DNA of 64,000 bases, from the NCBI RefSeq assembly GCF_014647875.1, contig NZ_BMQA01000017.1:104453-168452 (forward strand), read 5' to 3'. Positions 46,799-54,125 of this stretch are shown piece after piece. Below the pieces are notes generated by a model. That model was not told the DNA's origin and ran no database searches. It worked only from the letters and a program-made list of their open reading frames with translations. Each line of letters starts with the position of its first letter. Within the stretch, counting starts at the first letter, position 1. The position numbers were made by a program, and so were the translations under genes. This DNA is from Streptomyces brasiliensis. Its GTDB lineage: Bacteria; Actinomycetota; Actinomycetes; Streptomycetales; Streptomycetaceae.

Positions 46799-48042
46799 AT
46801 GCAGCTCCGCTACAACTACCGGGCCTACCCGGACGCCTCCCAGCGCCGTGCGCTGGCGAAGGCGTTCGGGTGCGCCCGCGTGGTGTGGAACGACTGCCTG
46901 CGCGACCGGAAGGAAGCACACGCGGCAGGGCTGCCGTACGTGAAGTCGGCCGAGCTGTCCCGGCTGCGCATCACCCAGGCCAAGCGCACCGCCGAGCGCG
47001 CCTGGCTCGCCGACGTGTCGGCGGTCGTCCTGCAACAGTCCCTGCGGGACCTCGATACCGCCTACAAGAACTTCTTTCGACAGTCTCCAGGGCAAGCGGC
47101 AGGGCCGGAAGGTCGCTCCGCCCCGGTACAAGTCGAAGAAGGACACCCGGCAGTCGATCCGCCTCACCACCAACGCCTTCTCCCTCCAGGGCAACGGCAC
47201 GGTGTACGTGGCCAAGGTCGGCAACCTCAAGGTCACATGGTCGCGTCGGCTTCCGGCAGCCCCGACGTCCCTGACCGTCACCAAGGACAGCTGTGGCCGG
47301 TACTTCTTCAGCTTCGTTGTCGACACCGAACCGGACATCCTGCCCGAGCTGGAAGCGGAGGCCGGTATCGACCTCGGCCTCTCCGCCTTCGCCGTCCTGT
47401 CCGACGGCCGGAAAATCGACAGCCCGCGCTTCCTGCGCAGGGCCGAGAAGAAACTCAAACGCCTGCAGCGGGAGTTGTCCCGCAAGGCCAAGGGATCGAA
47501 GAACCGGGCCAAGGCCCGTATCAAGGTTGCACGCCAGCACGCACGTGTGGCGGACCGGCGCCGGGACTTCCACCACAAGGCATCCACGCAGATCATTCGC
47601 GACAATCAAGCGGTGTATGTGGAAGACCTCGCGGTGTCCGGCCTCGGCCGTACCCGTCTTGCCAAGTCCGTGCACGACGCGGGATGGTCCGCGTTTGTCG
47701 GCATGCTGGAGTACAAGGCCATCAAGCACGGCCGCACCTTCGCCAAGGTGGACCGGGCCTTCCCCTCCTCTCAGCTCTGCTCGGCCTGCGGATTCCGGGA
47801 CGGCCCGAAGCCTCTCCACGTCCGTGAGTGGGCGTGCGGTGAGTGCGGCACTGCATGACCGCGACCACAACGCAGCCCGCAACGTCCTCTTCGAAGGACG
47901 CCGTATCGTCGCCGCCGGACAGGCGCAGACGCTAAACGCCTGTGGAGCGCCGGTAAGACGGGCACACCTGCCCGCACAGCGCAGTGAAGCAGGAAGCCAC
48001 CGGAAGGGTCAGACGACCCAGGCCGGAAACCCTGGACTTTAA
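46799..48042 (+). pseudogene. tnpB: TnpB RNA-guided nuclease with two frameshifts
   Basis: Translated across frames this is a ~410-residue TnpB: MQLRYNYRAYPDASQRRALA, then after an extra T near 47075 the frame shifts and continues through RYKSKKDTRQSIRLTTNAFS. RuvC motifs follow: GIDLGLSAFAV with the first Asp and VYVEDLAVSGL with the Glu. The zinc-finger cysteines are CSACG and CGECG. After a second shift near 47850 comes HDRDHNAARN with the last catalytic Asp. The residues 47202-47858 form one intact frame. TnpB proteins are guided by an RNA from their own 3' end (omega RNA). As sequenced no full product can be made. Confidence 0.85.
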
Positions 48043-48059
48043 GCCAGGGAGCACGTCAA
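47860..48059 (+). ncRNA. Possible omega RNA / right end of the IS200/IS605 element
   Basis: In this family the guide RNA scaffold comes from the last part of tnpB and the right end. Here that stretch runs to the hairpin CCCTGG-N8-CCAGGG (48030-48049) and the element boundary after GTCAA. The guide would be the sequence after 48059, that is the start of the NUDIX gene. Inference from family knowledge; no expression evidence. Confidence 0.35.
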
Positions 48060-48068
48060 CCTTCCGGA

Positions 48069-48563
48069 GTGACCACGACTCAAGACTTCGCCACCTACAT
48101 CGCGGGCCTGCCCCGCGTCCTCGCCGGTGCCGCCGCCCTGCTCCGTGACGCCGAGGGGCGGGTGTTGCTCGTCGAGCCCAACTACCGTGAGGGATGGGGG
48201 CTTCCGGGCGGCACGATCGAGTCCGACGACGGGGAGACCCCGCGCCAGGGGGCGTGCCGGGAGACGGCCGAGGAGATCGGCCTCGACGTCGAACTCGGCC
48301 GGCTGCTCGCGGTGGACTGGGTGCACGGACCGGGCCAGCCGCCGCTGGTGGCCTACCTGTACGACGGCGGCGTCCTCTCGGACGACGAGCTGCGCTCGAT
48401 CCGGCTGCAGGAGGAGGAACTCCTCTCCTGGCGCCTGGTTCCCCGCGAGGAGATCACCGACCGTCTGCCCGGCGCCCTGGGCCGCCGCGTCCTGGCCGCC
48501 CTGGACGTCCTGGCGGAGGGCTCGGGAACGGCCGAACTCGAGAACGGAAACCGGGTCGCCTGA
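48069..48563 (+). CDS. NUDIX hydrolase
   Basis: The 164-residue protein has a nudix box GGTIESDDGETPRQGACRET followed by AEEIGL, with the RExxEE metal-binding core as RETAEE. The N-terminus (VTTTQDFATYIAGLPRVLAG) seems complete. Substrate is undetermined; nucleotide sugars, ADP-ribose and oxidised nucleotides are typical. GTG start at 48069. Only about 9 bp separate it from the right end of the IS200/IS605 element, so its original promoter and ribosome-binding region seem to have been displaced. Confidence 0.85.
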   Translation: MTTTQDFATYIAGLPRVLAGAAALLRDAEGRVLLVEPNYREGWGLPGGTIESDDGETPRQGACRETAEEIGLDVELGRLLAVDWVHGPGQPPLVAYLYDGGVLSDDELRSIRLQEEELLSWRLVPREEITDRLPGALGRRVLAALDVLAEGSGTAELENGNRVA

Positions 48564-48630
48564 CCTGGTCGGCGGGGTCGGTGGACTGCGGCGGGCCGGA
48601 TGGCGAGTGGACCGCGCCTGGCTGAAAGGG

Positions 48631-48852
48631 CTAACCCTTGGCCGGGTCGGCGCCCGGCCGCTTGACGATCCGATCGCCGGCCGCGATCGACTTCCAGAGC
48701 CGGCGGCTGATGCGGACCTTCGCAGACTCGCCGTCGGCAAGGCGGACTTCGACGAAGTGGTACATGTTCGAGCCGTCGAGCATGCCCCGCGACTTGTCGA
48801 TGACGACGCCTTCCCAGGAGTCATCTCGTCCGGCTTTGCGAGATTTGAACAT
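48631..48852 (-). CDS. Small conserved hypothetical protein (73 aa)
   Basis: The product begins MFKSRKAGRDDSWEGVVIDK and is a compact, basic, beta-rich protein (FVEVRLADGESAKVRISRRLWKSI) resembling an SH3-like or OB-like small barrel. I do not recognise a characterised family; similar short proteins are widespread in Streptomyces. The ATG at 48852 has TAGGCT seven bases upstream and no ribosome-binding site. Its stop (TAG at 48631) lies beside a small AAGGG/CCCTT hairpin (about 48626-48639). Confidence 0.65.
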   Translation of the reverse strand: MFKSRKAGRDDSWEGVVIDKSRGMLDGSNMYHFVEVRLADGESAKVRISRRLWKSIAAGDRIVKRPGADPAKG

Positions 48853-48859
48853 GATGTGG

Positions 48860-48865
48860 AGCCTA
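48860..48865 (-). promoter_or_regulatory. -10 element of a leaderless promoter (small hypothetical)
   Basis: On the reverse strand TAGGCT, then 7 nt (CCACATC), then the ATG at 48852. Confidence 0.5.
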
Positions 48866-49070
48866 CGAGGAGCGGCAGCAGACCCTGCAGTGCTTCGGGG
48901 CACGTCCCGGGGATGACAGATGTCATGCCTGGGCGCTGGAACGGCTTCGGCGCGGCACAGGGTTCCCGCCGAGGCCGGCCGACAAGCTCCTGGCAGGTTC
49001 AGATCCGCTCCTCCTCCGAGTGTAATCCGGACGCCCCCGATACCCGCTCGCCACGAACGAACCGTCGTCT

Positions 49071-49076
49071 TACTCT
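49071..49076 (+). promoter_or_regulatory. -10 element of a leaderless promoter (SIR2 gene)
   Basis: TACTCT is followed by 6 nt (CGGCCC) and the ATG at 49083. Confidence 0.6.
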
Positions 49077-49082
49077 CGGCCC

Positions 49083-49820
49083 ATGAACAGACCCCTCGTC
49101 GCCATACTCAGTGGTGCCGGCATCTCCACCGACTCCGGGATCCCCGACTATCGCGGGCCGAACGGGCTGTGGCGGCGGGATCCCGGGGCCGAGAAGCTTG
49201 TGACGTACGAGTTCTACATGGGTGATCCGGAGATCCGGCGGCGGTCGTGGCAGATGCGGCGCAAGAACCGGACGCTGAGGGCCGAGCCGAACGCGGCGCA
49301 CCGGGCCGTCGCCGAGCTGGAGCAGTCGGGTACGCCGGTGCGGGTGATCACCCAGAACGTGGACGGGCTGCACCAGCTCGCCGGGATGCCCGCCCGCAAG
49401 GTGCTCGAACTGCACGGCACTGTACGTAGTTTCGCTTGTACGAAGTGTCACACCCGCGGGCCGATGGAGGACGCGATCGCCCGGGTCGAGGCCGGTGAGG
49501 AAGATCCCCCGTGCCTGGAATGCGGAGGCATCCTCAAGTCGGCCACCGTGATGTTCGGCGAGCGGCTCGACCCGGTCGTCCTCGGCGAGGCGCTGTCCAT
49601 CACCAAGGCCTGCACCGTGTTCATCGCCGTCGGCAGCAGCCTTCAGGTGCAGCCCGCCGCGGGGCTGGCCGGCGTCGCCGCCGACAACGGCGCCCGCCTG
49701 ATCATCGTCAACGCCGAACCCACCCCGTACGACGACCGCGCCGACGAGATCATCCGCGAACCCATCGCCACCGCCCTGCCGACGCTCCTACGCCGCCTGA
49801 GCCCGGACACCGCTCGCTAG
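49083..49820 (+). CDS. NAD-dependent protein deacylase (SIR2 family)
   Basis: The 245-residue sirtuin has GAGISTDSGIPDYRG (11-25), TQNVDGLHQLAG (90-101), catalytic His111 in LELHGTV, a zinc site of Cys119/Cys122 and Cys144/Cys147, and GSSLQVQPAAG for NAD binding. It removes acyl groups from lysines while splitting NAD, giving O-acetyl-ADP-ribose. Apparently leaderless. A 74-bp piece of its 5' part is duplicated at 51422-51495. An IS5-type remnant starts immediately after the stop. Confidence 0.93.
   Translation: MNRPLVAILSGAGISTDSGIPDYRGPNGLWRRDPGAEKLVTYEFYMGDPEIRRRSWQMRRKNRTLRAEPNAAHRAVAELEQSGTPVRVITQNVDGLHQLAGMPARKVLELHGTVRSFACTKCHTRGPMEDAIARVEAGEEDPPCLECGGILKSATVMFGERLDPVVLGEALSITKACTVFIAVGSSLQVQPAAGLAGVAADNGARLIIVNAEPTPYDDRADEIIREPIATALPTLLRRLSPDTAR
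49131..49204 (+). repeat. 74-bp direct repeat, copy A (inside SIR2)
   Basis: gactccgggatccccgacta ... to cttgtgac, in the SIR2 coding region around DSGIPDYRGPNG. Copy B at 51422-51495 differs at three positions. Confidence 0.9.
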
Positions 49821-49822
49821 CT

Positions 49823-50229
49823 AGGGCCTGTTCTGAGTTGAAATCACATGTCAGGGAAAAGGCCTGGGCGGGCTGGTGATCACGCTCACCAGGATCAGAT
49901 CGACATCGTCGCGAACCGCCGCCTCGGCGATCACCGCGTCCATGAGGGCCTGGAAGACTTCGTCACGTGCCCACATCCGGAACCGGTCGTAGATCGTCGA
50001 CCAGGAGCCGTAGCTCTCCGGCACATCCCGCCAGGGACTGCCGGTACGGAACCGCCACATCACCGCGTTGAAGTAGCTGCACAGGTCAGGGATCGGTCCG
50101 AACGCCCCAGCGGCAGGTGCGGCTCGATCAACTCCCACTCGGCATCGGTCAGATCACCACGAGTCACGTGACCGGTCTACGTCAGCCAGCAAAAGGCGTC
50201 CATTTTCAGCCGCCAACACGAAGAGCCCT
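49823..50229 (-). mobile_element. Internally deleted IS5-type element
   Basis: AGGGCCTGTTCTGAGTTGA at one end (49823 onward) is a terminal repeat of Streptomyces IS5-type elements; the other end near 50229 has a degenerate match (AGGGCTCTTCG on the reverse strand). In between lies only the N-terminal third of the transposase, joined directly to the right end. Two adjacent CTAG tetramers (49817-49824) sit at the insertion point, a target typical of this family. Confidence 0.6.
49851..50167 (-). pseudogene. IS5-family transposase fragment
   Basis: From the GTG at 50167 the reverse strand encodes VTRGDLTDAEWELIEPHLPL, then a frameshift near 50112, then FNAVMWRFRTGSPWRDVPES and FRMWARDEVFQALMDAVIAE. 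It breaks off after DVDLILVSV just before the catalytic DDE region would start. Confidence 0.75.
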
Positions 50230-50269
50230 CCACCCGGGCCGCCACTCATGCAGCGGGTGACATACCGGC

Positions 50270-50508
50270 ATGGCGAAATGTGTCGAGTGTGGAAAAACAT
50301 TCGAATCGAAGACGCGCGAAACGAGTACAACTCCGAGTTCAACGGAGACCCTGATTTTGATGAATACTGCGGTGAAGGGGATCTCTGTGGAGGCTGCGCA
50401 GCATCGCAAACCGCATCGGAAATCAACCAGGGTCGCGCGATCTTCATGATGAATGGCGACGAAGATTATGACGATGACTTCGTGCAGAAGCATTTGGGAG
50501 TGACCTAG
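50270..50508 (+). pseudogene. Small four-cysteine zinc-ribbon protein with one frameshift
   Basis: From the ATG at 50270 the frame gives MAKCVECGKTFESK, a CxxC zinc knuckle, then a 1-bp loss near 50312 shifts it. The other frame continues NEYNSEFNGDPDFDEYCGEG with CGGC as the second knuckle, then GRAIFMMNGDEDYDDDFVQK to the TAG at 50506-50508. Joined, it is a ~79-residue, very acidic protein like phage- and plasmid-borne Streptomyces hypotheticals I remember. An uninterrupted alternative from an ATG at 50248 exists but loses the first CxxC. Codon use is AT-richer than the surroundings, a sign of foreign origin. Confidence 0.55.
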
Positions 50509-50965
50509 AAGCATTGACAACCCCATACCCGGCCACCAGTAAGGCAGCGAGCATGGGGCTATCTCTGCCATACGGTCATTGCAAGGTACGTGCGGCCGGT
50601 CCTTTCGGACACTCCGTAATGATCGGCCAGCATGCGACCGGTCACCGGACAGCCGCGCTCGGCGGGTGGCCTGACACTCGTTCACCGTGTCCGCCTCAGC
50701 GTCCGGCACGTTGTCCTCGAAATCGGCCTACAGGTCATCCGACGGCCGGCTACCAGGCAAGCTATCAATGCCCTCTGTCTGCAATCGTTACACACTTAGT
50801 CATTCGGTGTCCGCCCAACCGGTCACGCGCTGGCCATGTGCTGGAATGTCGAAATCGTCCGAGGCTCGCAGAACAAAGAGTCTGGGAGAACGAGCAGCGA
50901 GGAACGGCGTACGGTCGGCAGGTGGAACCTCCCGTCGGCCCCTTTCTTCAACGTCAGGATCGTGC
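50509..50965. other. Gene-poor stretch with a helix-turn-helix remnant
   Basis: No convincing complete gene. On the reverse strand, from about 50665 to a TAG at 50559-50561, one frame reads GRMLADHYGVSERTGRTYLA, which looks like the helix-turn-helix tail of a mobile-element regulator. The rest is non-coding or eroded. Confidence 0.35.
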
Positions 50966-50971
50966 TACTTT
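50966..50971 (+). promoter_or_regulatory. -10 element of a leaderless promoter (small membrane protein)
   Basis: TACTTT is followed by 6 nt (CCGCGC) and the ATG at 50978. Confidence 0.5.
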
Positions 50972-50977
50972 CCGCGC

Positions 50978-51229
50978 ATGCTTGCTGAGATCTATGTCGA
51001 AAATAGCCCGACCGGCTATGTGATCATGCTCGTGGTCGTTTCACCGCTGGCTCTCGTAGCGCTGGTTTTCTGGGTACTCACGGTGATTCCGCGTCTGCGG
51101 AAATACGGTCCACCTCTCCCGAAAGACCGGATCGAAAAAGCACAGCATATAACTGGCTGTTCCCTGGCAACACTGGTCTTGTTGAGCATTGTCTTACTAA
51201 GCCTGCGGGCGCTGCTCCATACCATCTGA
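50978..51229 (+). CDS. Small two-helix membrane protein
   Basis: The 83-residue product has two hydrophobic segments: GYVIMLVVVSPLALVALVFW (12-31, extending to about 36) and SLATLVLLSIVLLSLRALL (about 61-79), linked by a basic cytoplasmic-type loop (PRLRKYGPPLPKDRIEKAQ). No family recognised. It lies in the AT-richer island and may be acquired. Translation apparently starts on a leaderless mRNA. Confidence 0.6.
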   Translation: MLAEIYVENSPTGYVIMLVVVSPLALVALVFWVLTVIPRLRKYGPPLPKDRIEKAQHITGCSLATLVLLSIVLLSLRALLHTI

Positions 51230-51421
51230 AAATGCACTTCGATGACGTCGGGGAGGTCCCAGCGGTAGTGGTCGAAGCTGACTACGCCAAGTCGCAGATG
51301 AAGCAAAGCGCCTCTCTTCCTCGCCGGTCTCATCACCACCATCTTCAATGGCCTAGTGCTGGTCAGGATGATTCCCGCGTACCGCCGAAGATGTCGCGTG
51401 TGACTTCTACCGATGCCTTGT
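51230..51421. other. No supportable gene
   Basis: 192 bp of mixed composition between the membrane protein and the SIR2 duplicate; I see no gene, repeat or structure here. Confidence 0.4.
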
Positions 51422-51495
51422 GACTCCGGGATCCCCGGCTATCGCGGGCCGAACGGGCTGTGGCGGCGGGGTCCCGGGACCGAGAAGCTTGTGAC
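51422..51495 (+). repeat. 74-bp direct repeat, copy B (SIR2 fragment)
   Basis: 71 of 74 positions match 49131-49204 inside the SIR2 gene. It is not part of an intact gene here and abuts the 3' end of the DUF4287 gene. Confidence 0.9.
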
Positions 51496-51506
51496 ATCGT
51501 GGGCCC

Positions 51507-51719
51507 TTACTTGCCGCGGGCCTCCGAGAGGGTATGTGCGACAAGGGCGTTGGCGTGGCCGTGGCCCAGACCGTGCTCGGCCTTGAGCCAGTTCACGAGC
51601 TCCATGTGCTTGGTCAGCCGCGAGGAGCGGATGAGGTCCTTCCACTCCGTTATCGGGCGACCGTACTTCTTCTCGATGGAGGGGAAGTAGCTGGCAGGGC
51701 CCTTGGTGGTATCAGTCAT
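51507..51719 (-). CDS. DUF4287 domain protein
   Basis: The 70-residue protein reads MTDTTKGPASYFPSIEKKYG, then PITEWKDLI, a KHMELVNWLKAEHGLGHGHA motif and NALVAHTL. This is the DUF4287 domain, common in actinobacteria as a one-domain protein; the GLGHGHANALV segment is its hallmark. Function unknown. No clear ribosome-binding site. The stop lies 11 bp from the SIR2 duplicate. Confidence 0.85.
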   Translation of the reverse strand: MTDTTKGPASYFPSIEKKYGRPITEWKDLIRSSRLTKHMELVNWLKAEHGLGHGHANALVAHTLSEARGK

Positions 51720-51867
51720 GTCGGCGGTGTCCCGTCTGTCTGTGGTCGACTCGTCGCTCGTACGACCGGCGGACCCGGCTCAAGTCATCGGCCAGTGATG
51801 GTGTGTTGGATCACACTTCGGGCCCAGGGCCGCCCAGAACGCAGGCGAGCCGTTGGCGAAGCGAAGG

Positions 51868-52350
51868 CTAGAACAGCGCCGTTCCCCTCTCGAAGTCCAG
51901 CAGGCGGCGCTTACGGTCGAGGCCACCGCCGTAGCCGGTGAGGCTGCCGTCGGAGCCGACGACCCGGTGACAGGGGACGATGATGCTGACCGGGTTGCGG
52001 CCGTTGGCGAGGCCGACCGCGCGGGACGCCTTGGGGTTGCCGAGGGCGTCGGCGAGTTCGCCGTACGTGCACGTCTCGCCGTACGGGATGCGGGTCAGCT
52101 GCTCCCAGACGGTTCGCTGGAACGGAGTGCCGTGCAGGCGGAGTTCGAGGGTGAACTCCTTCAACTCGCCTGCGAAATAGGCGGACAGCTGGTCCTCGGT
52201 CTCGGCGAAGAGCGAGTCGTCGCGGGTGCCGAAGGTCTCCTCCGGCGGGCGGTGGCGATGTTCGGTCATATAGAGGCCGCACAGGATGCCGTCGTCGGCG
52301 ACGAGGGTGAGCGGGCCGTACGGGCTGTCGATCACGGTGTGCTGTTTCAC
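51868..52350 (-). CDS. ogt: Methylated-DNA-[protein]-cysteine S-methyltransferase
   Basis: The 160-residue protein has the alkyltransferase core: GTPFQRTVWEQLTRIPYGET, YGELADALGNPKASRAVG (helix-turn-helix with the arginine finger), the active-site IIVPCHRVVG with the acceptor cysteine, and GYGGGLDRKRRLLDFE. It removes O6-alkyl groups from guanine in a suicide reaction. The GTG at 52350 follows GGACATCCC and lies 9 bp after the Ada-AlkA stop, so the two are cotranscribed as an alkylation-repair unit. Confidence 0.95.
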   Translation of the reverse strand: MKQHTVIDSPYGPLTLVADDGILCGLYMTEHRHRPPEETFGTRDDSLFAETEDQLSAYFAGELKEFTLELRLHGTPFQRTVWEQLTRIPYGETCTYGELADALGNPKASRAVGLANGRNPVSIIVPCHRVVGSDGSLTGYGGGLDRKRRLLDFERGTALF

Positions 52351-52359
52351 GGGATGTCC

Positions 52360-53841
52360 TTACACCGGTAGGAAGTTGATCGGGTGGCTGTCCGTCGCCC
52401 ACAGGTACTGGACGGCGTACGCCCGCCATGGCTGCCAGGCCGCCGCCCGTGCTGTCAGCGCGGCGGGCGTGGACGGCAGACCCAGATCCTTGGCGGCGCG
52501 GCGGATGCCGAGGTCCGTGGGAAGGAAGGCGTCGGGGTCGCCGAGGGCGCGCATCGCGATGACGTCGGCCGTCCAGGGACCGAAGCCGGGGAGGGCCAGG
52601 AGCCGGGAGCGGGTTTCCGCCCAGTCGCTCTCGACTCCCAGGTGAAGTGATCCTTCGGCCAGTTGGCTGACGAGTGTGGTGAAGGTGGTGCGGCGGGTGC
52701 GGGGCATCGCCAGGGATTCGGGGTCGAGGACCGACAGCACCTCGGGGCTCGGGAAGAGATGGGTGAGGCCGCCCCCGGGGTCGTCGACCGGGGTGCCGTG
52801 CGTGAGGACCAGACGGGCGGCGTGGGTGCGGGCGGCGGCCGTGGAGACCTGCTGTCCGAGGACGGCACGTACCGCGAACTCGGCCTCGTCGACCGTGCGT
52901 GGCACCCGGCGCCCCGGCGCCTTGTCGACCAGGGGCGCGAGGAACGGGTCCGTGCGCAGCTGGTCGTCGACCGCGACCGGGTCGGCGTCCAGGTCGAGCA
53001 GTCGGCGGCAGCGGCTGATGGCGACGGGCAGATCGCGCAGGTCGCTGAGGGTGAGACGGCAGGCGATGTGGTCGGGCCGGGGGGTGAGGGCCACGATGCC
53101 GTGGCCGTACGGCAGGCGGAGCGTGCGCCGGTACGCCCCGTCGCGCCACTCCTCCACGCCCGGTACGGCGGTCGCCGCGAGGTGGCCGAAGAGGTTGTCC
53201 GGGTTGAGCGGGGCGCGGAACGGAAGGCGTAGGGACAGCGCACCCGGGGTGTTCGGGGCGTCCTTCTTGGGCACGCGGGTCCGCAACTCGCTCGGGGAGA
53301 GGGCGAAGACCTCGCGGACGGTGTCGTTGAACGTGCGGATCGAGGAGAAACCGGCGGCGAAGGCGATCTCCGCCATCGGCAGCGGCGTCGTCTCCACCAG
53401 GAGCCGGGCTGTCTGCGCGCGCTGGGCGCGGGCGAGCGCGAGCGGGCCCGCGCCCAGCTCGGCGAGCAGCTGGCGTTCGACCTGGCGGGTGCTGTAGCCG
53501 AGCCGGGTGGCGAGGCCGGGCACGCCCTCGCGGTCCACCACGCCGTCGCCGATCAGCCGCATCGCGCGGGCCACCAGGTCGGCGCGGTGGTTCCACTCCG
53601 GGGAGCCGGGGCTGGTGTCGGGGCGGCAGCGCTTGCAGGCCCGGAATCCGGCCTGCTGGCAGGCCGCCGCGCTCGGGTAGAACGTCATGTTCTCGGCCTT
53701 CGGCGGTACGACCGGGCAGCTGGGCCGGCAGTAGATGCGGGTGGTCAGGACGGCGGTGTAGAACCAGCCGTCGAAGCGGGCGTCCTTGGACTGCACGGCG
53801 CGCACACAGCGTTCCCGGTCGGAGTGCATCCCTGTCTGCAT
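52360..53841 (-). CDS. Ada-AlkA fusion: methyl-sensor, AraC HTH and 3-methyladenine DNA glycosylase
   Basis: The 493-residue protein joins three modules. Residues 5-80 are the Ada metal-binding sensor with Cys in RIYCRPSCPV and FRACKRCRP, which take methyl groups from phosphotriesters. Residues 90-185 are an AraC-type helix-turn-helix (GLATRLGYSTRQVERQLLAE, AFAAGFSSIRTFNDTVREVF). Residues 200-490 are an AlkA glycosylase with ALPGFGPWTADVIAMRALGD and the catalytic Asp in FLPTDLG. It should sense and repair alkylation damage and activate itself and ogt. The ATG at 53841 (GATGCT six bases before it) or 53829 are both possible starts. Confidence 0.92.
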   Translation of the reverse strand: MQTGMHSDRERCVRAVQSKDARFDGWFYTAVLTTRIYCRPSCPVVPPKAENMTFYPSAAACQQAGFRACKRCRPDTSPGSPEWNHRADLVARAMRLIGDGVVDREGVPGLATRLGYSTRQVERQLLAELGAGPLALARAQRAQTARLLVETTPLPMAEIAFAAGFSSIRTFNDTVREVFALSPSELRTRVPKKDAPNTPGALSLRLPFRAPLNPDNLFGHLAATAVPGVEEWRDGAYRRTLRLPYGHGIVALTPRPDHIACRLTLSDLRDLPVAISRCRRLLDLDADPVAVDDQLRTDPFLAPLVDKAPGRRVPRTVDEAEFAVRAVLGQQVSTAAARTHAARLVLTHGTPVDDPGGGLTHLFPSPEVLSVLDPESLAMPRTRRTTFTTLVSQLAEGSLHLGVESDWAETRSRLLALPGFGPWTADVIAMRALGDPDAFLPTDLGIRRAAKDLGLPSTPAALTARAAAWQPWRAYAVQYLWATDSHPINFLPV

Positions 53842-53890
53842 GCGTCCAGCATCGGCCATGGGCCGGCCCGGGGCTGGCGGGAATCCGACA

Positions 53891-54125
53891 TCAAGGTCGG
53901 CTGTCCTGGGCCTCCCCGGATCGCCGCGCGGGCCCATGCAGCAGCCGCAGCCCGTTCAGGCCCACGAGCACGGTAGACCCCTCGTGACCTGCGGCGCCGA
54001 GCGGGAGCGGAAGATCGCCGATCAGGTCCCGGACGACCGGCCCGGTGAGGAACACGCCGGGGAGATCACCAGATTGGCTCCCCCGGTTTGCCCGACACGG
54101 CGGGCCCGCACCGCGTCGCCGGGCT
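53891..54125 (-). pseudogene. C-terminal remnant of a heavy-metal P-type ATPase
   Basis: The last ~55 codons read VFLTGPVVRDLIGDLPLPLG, then AAGHEGSTVLVGLNGLRLLH, matching the final membrane segment and tail of P1B-type metal ATPases. A frameshift precedes them (NLVIS appears in another frame). The phosphorylation and ATP-binding domains are absent. Confidence 0.6.

Larger units (their letters stand above)
46527..48059 (+). mobile_element. Degenerate IS200/IS605 element (tnpA-tnpB), left end lost
   Basis: It carries the tnpA fragment on the reverse strand and tnpB on the forward strand, and ends at a typical right-end hairpin (CCCTGG/CCAGGG at 48030-48049) followed by GAGCACGTCAA. The left end beyond tnpA is missing because of the junction with the IS1182-type fragment. 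tnpB has two frameshifts. The element is dead as a transposon. Confidence 0.75.

Noticed and set aside
46439..47827. One 460-residue forward protein across the IS region
   Set aside because: It joins antisense tnpA sequence, the 5' part of tnpB and then out-of-frame sequence; family motifs show the real frame changes near 47075.
50514..51023. A 169-residue forward frame in the AT-richer island
   Set aside because: No recognisable domain, odd composition, and its 3' end overlaps the better-supported membrane protein at 50978 in another frame.
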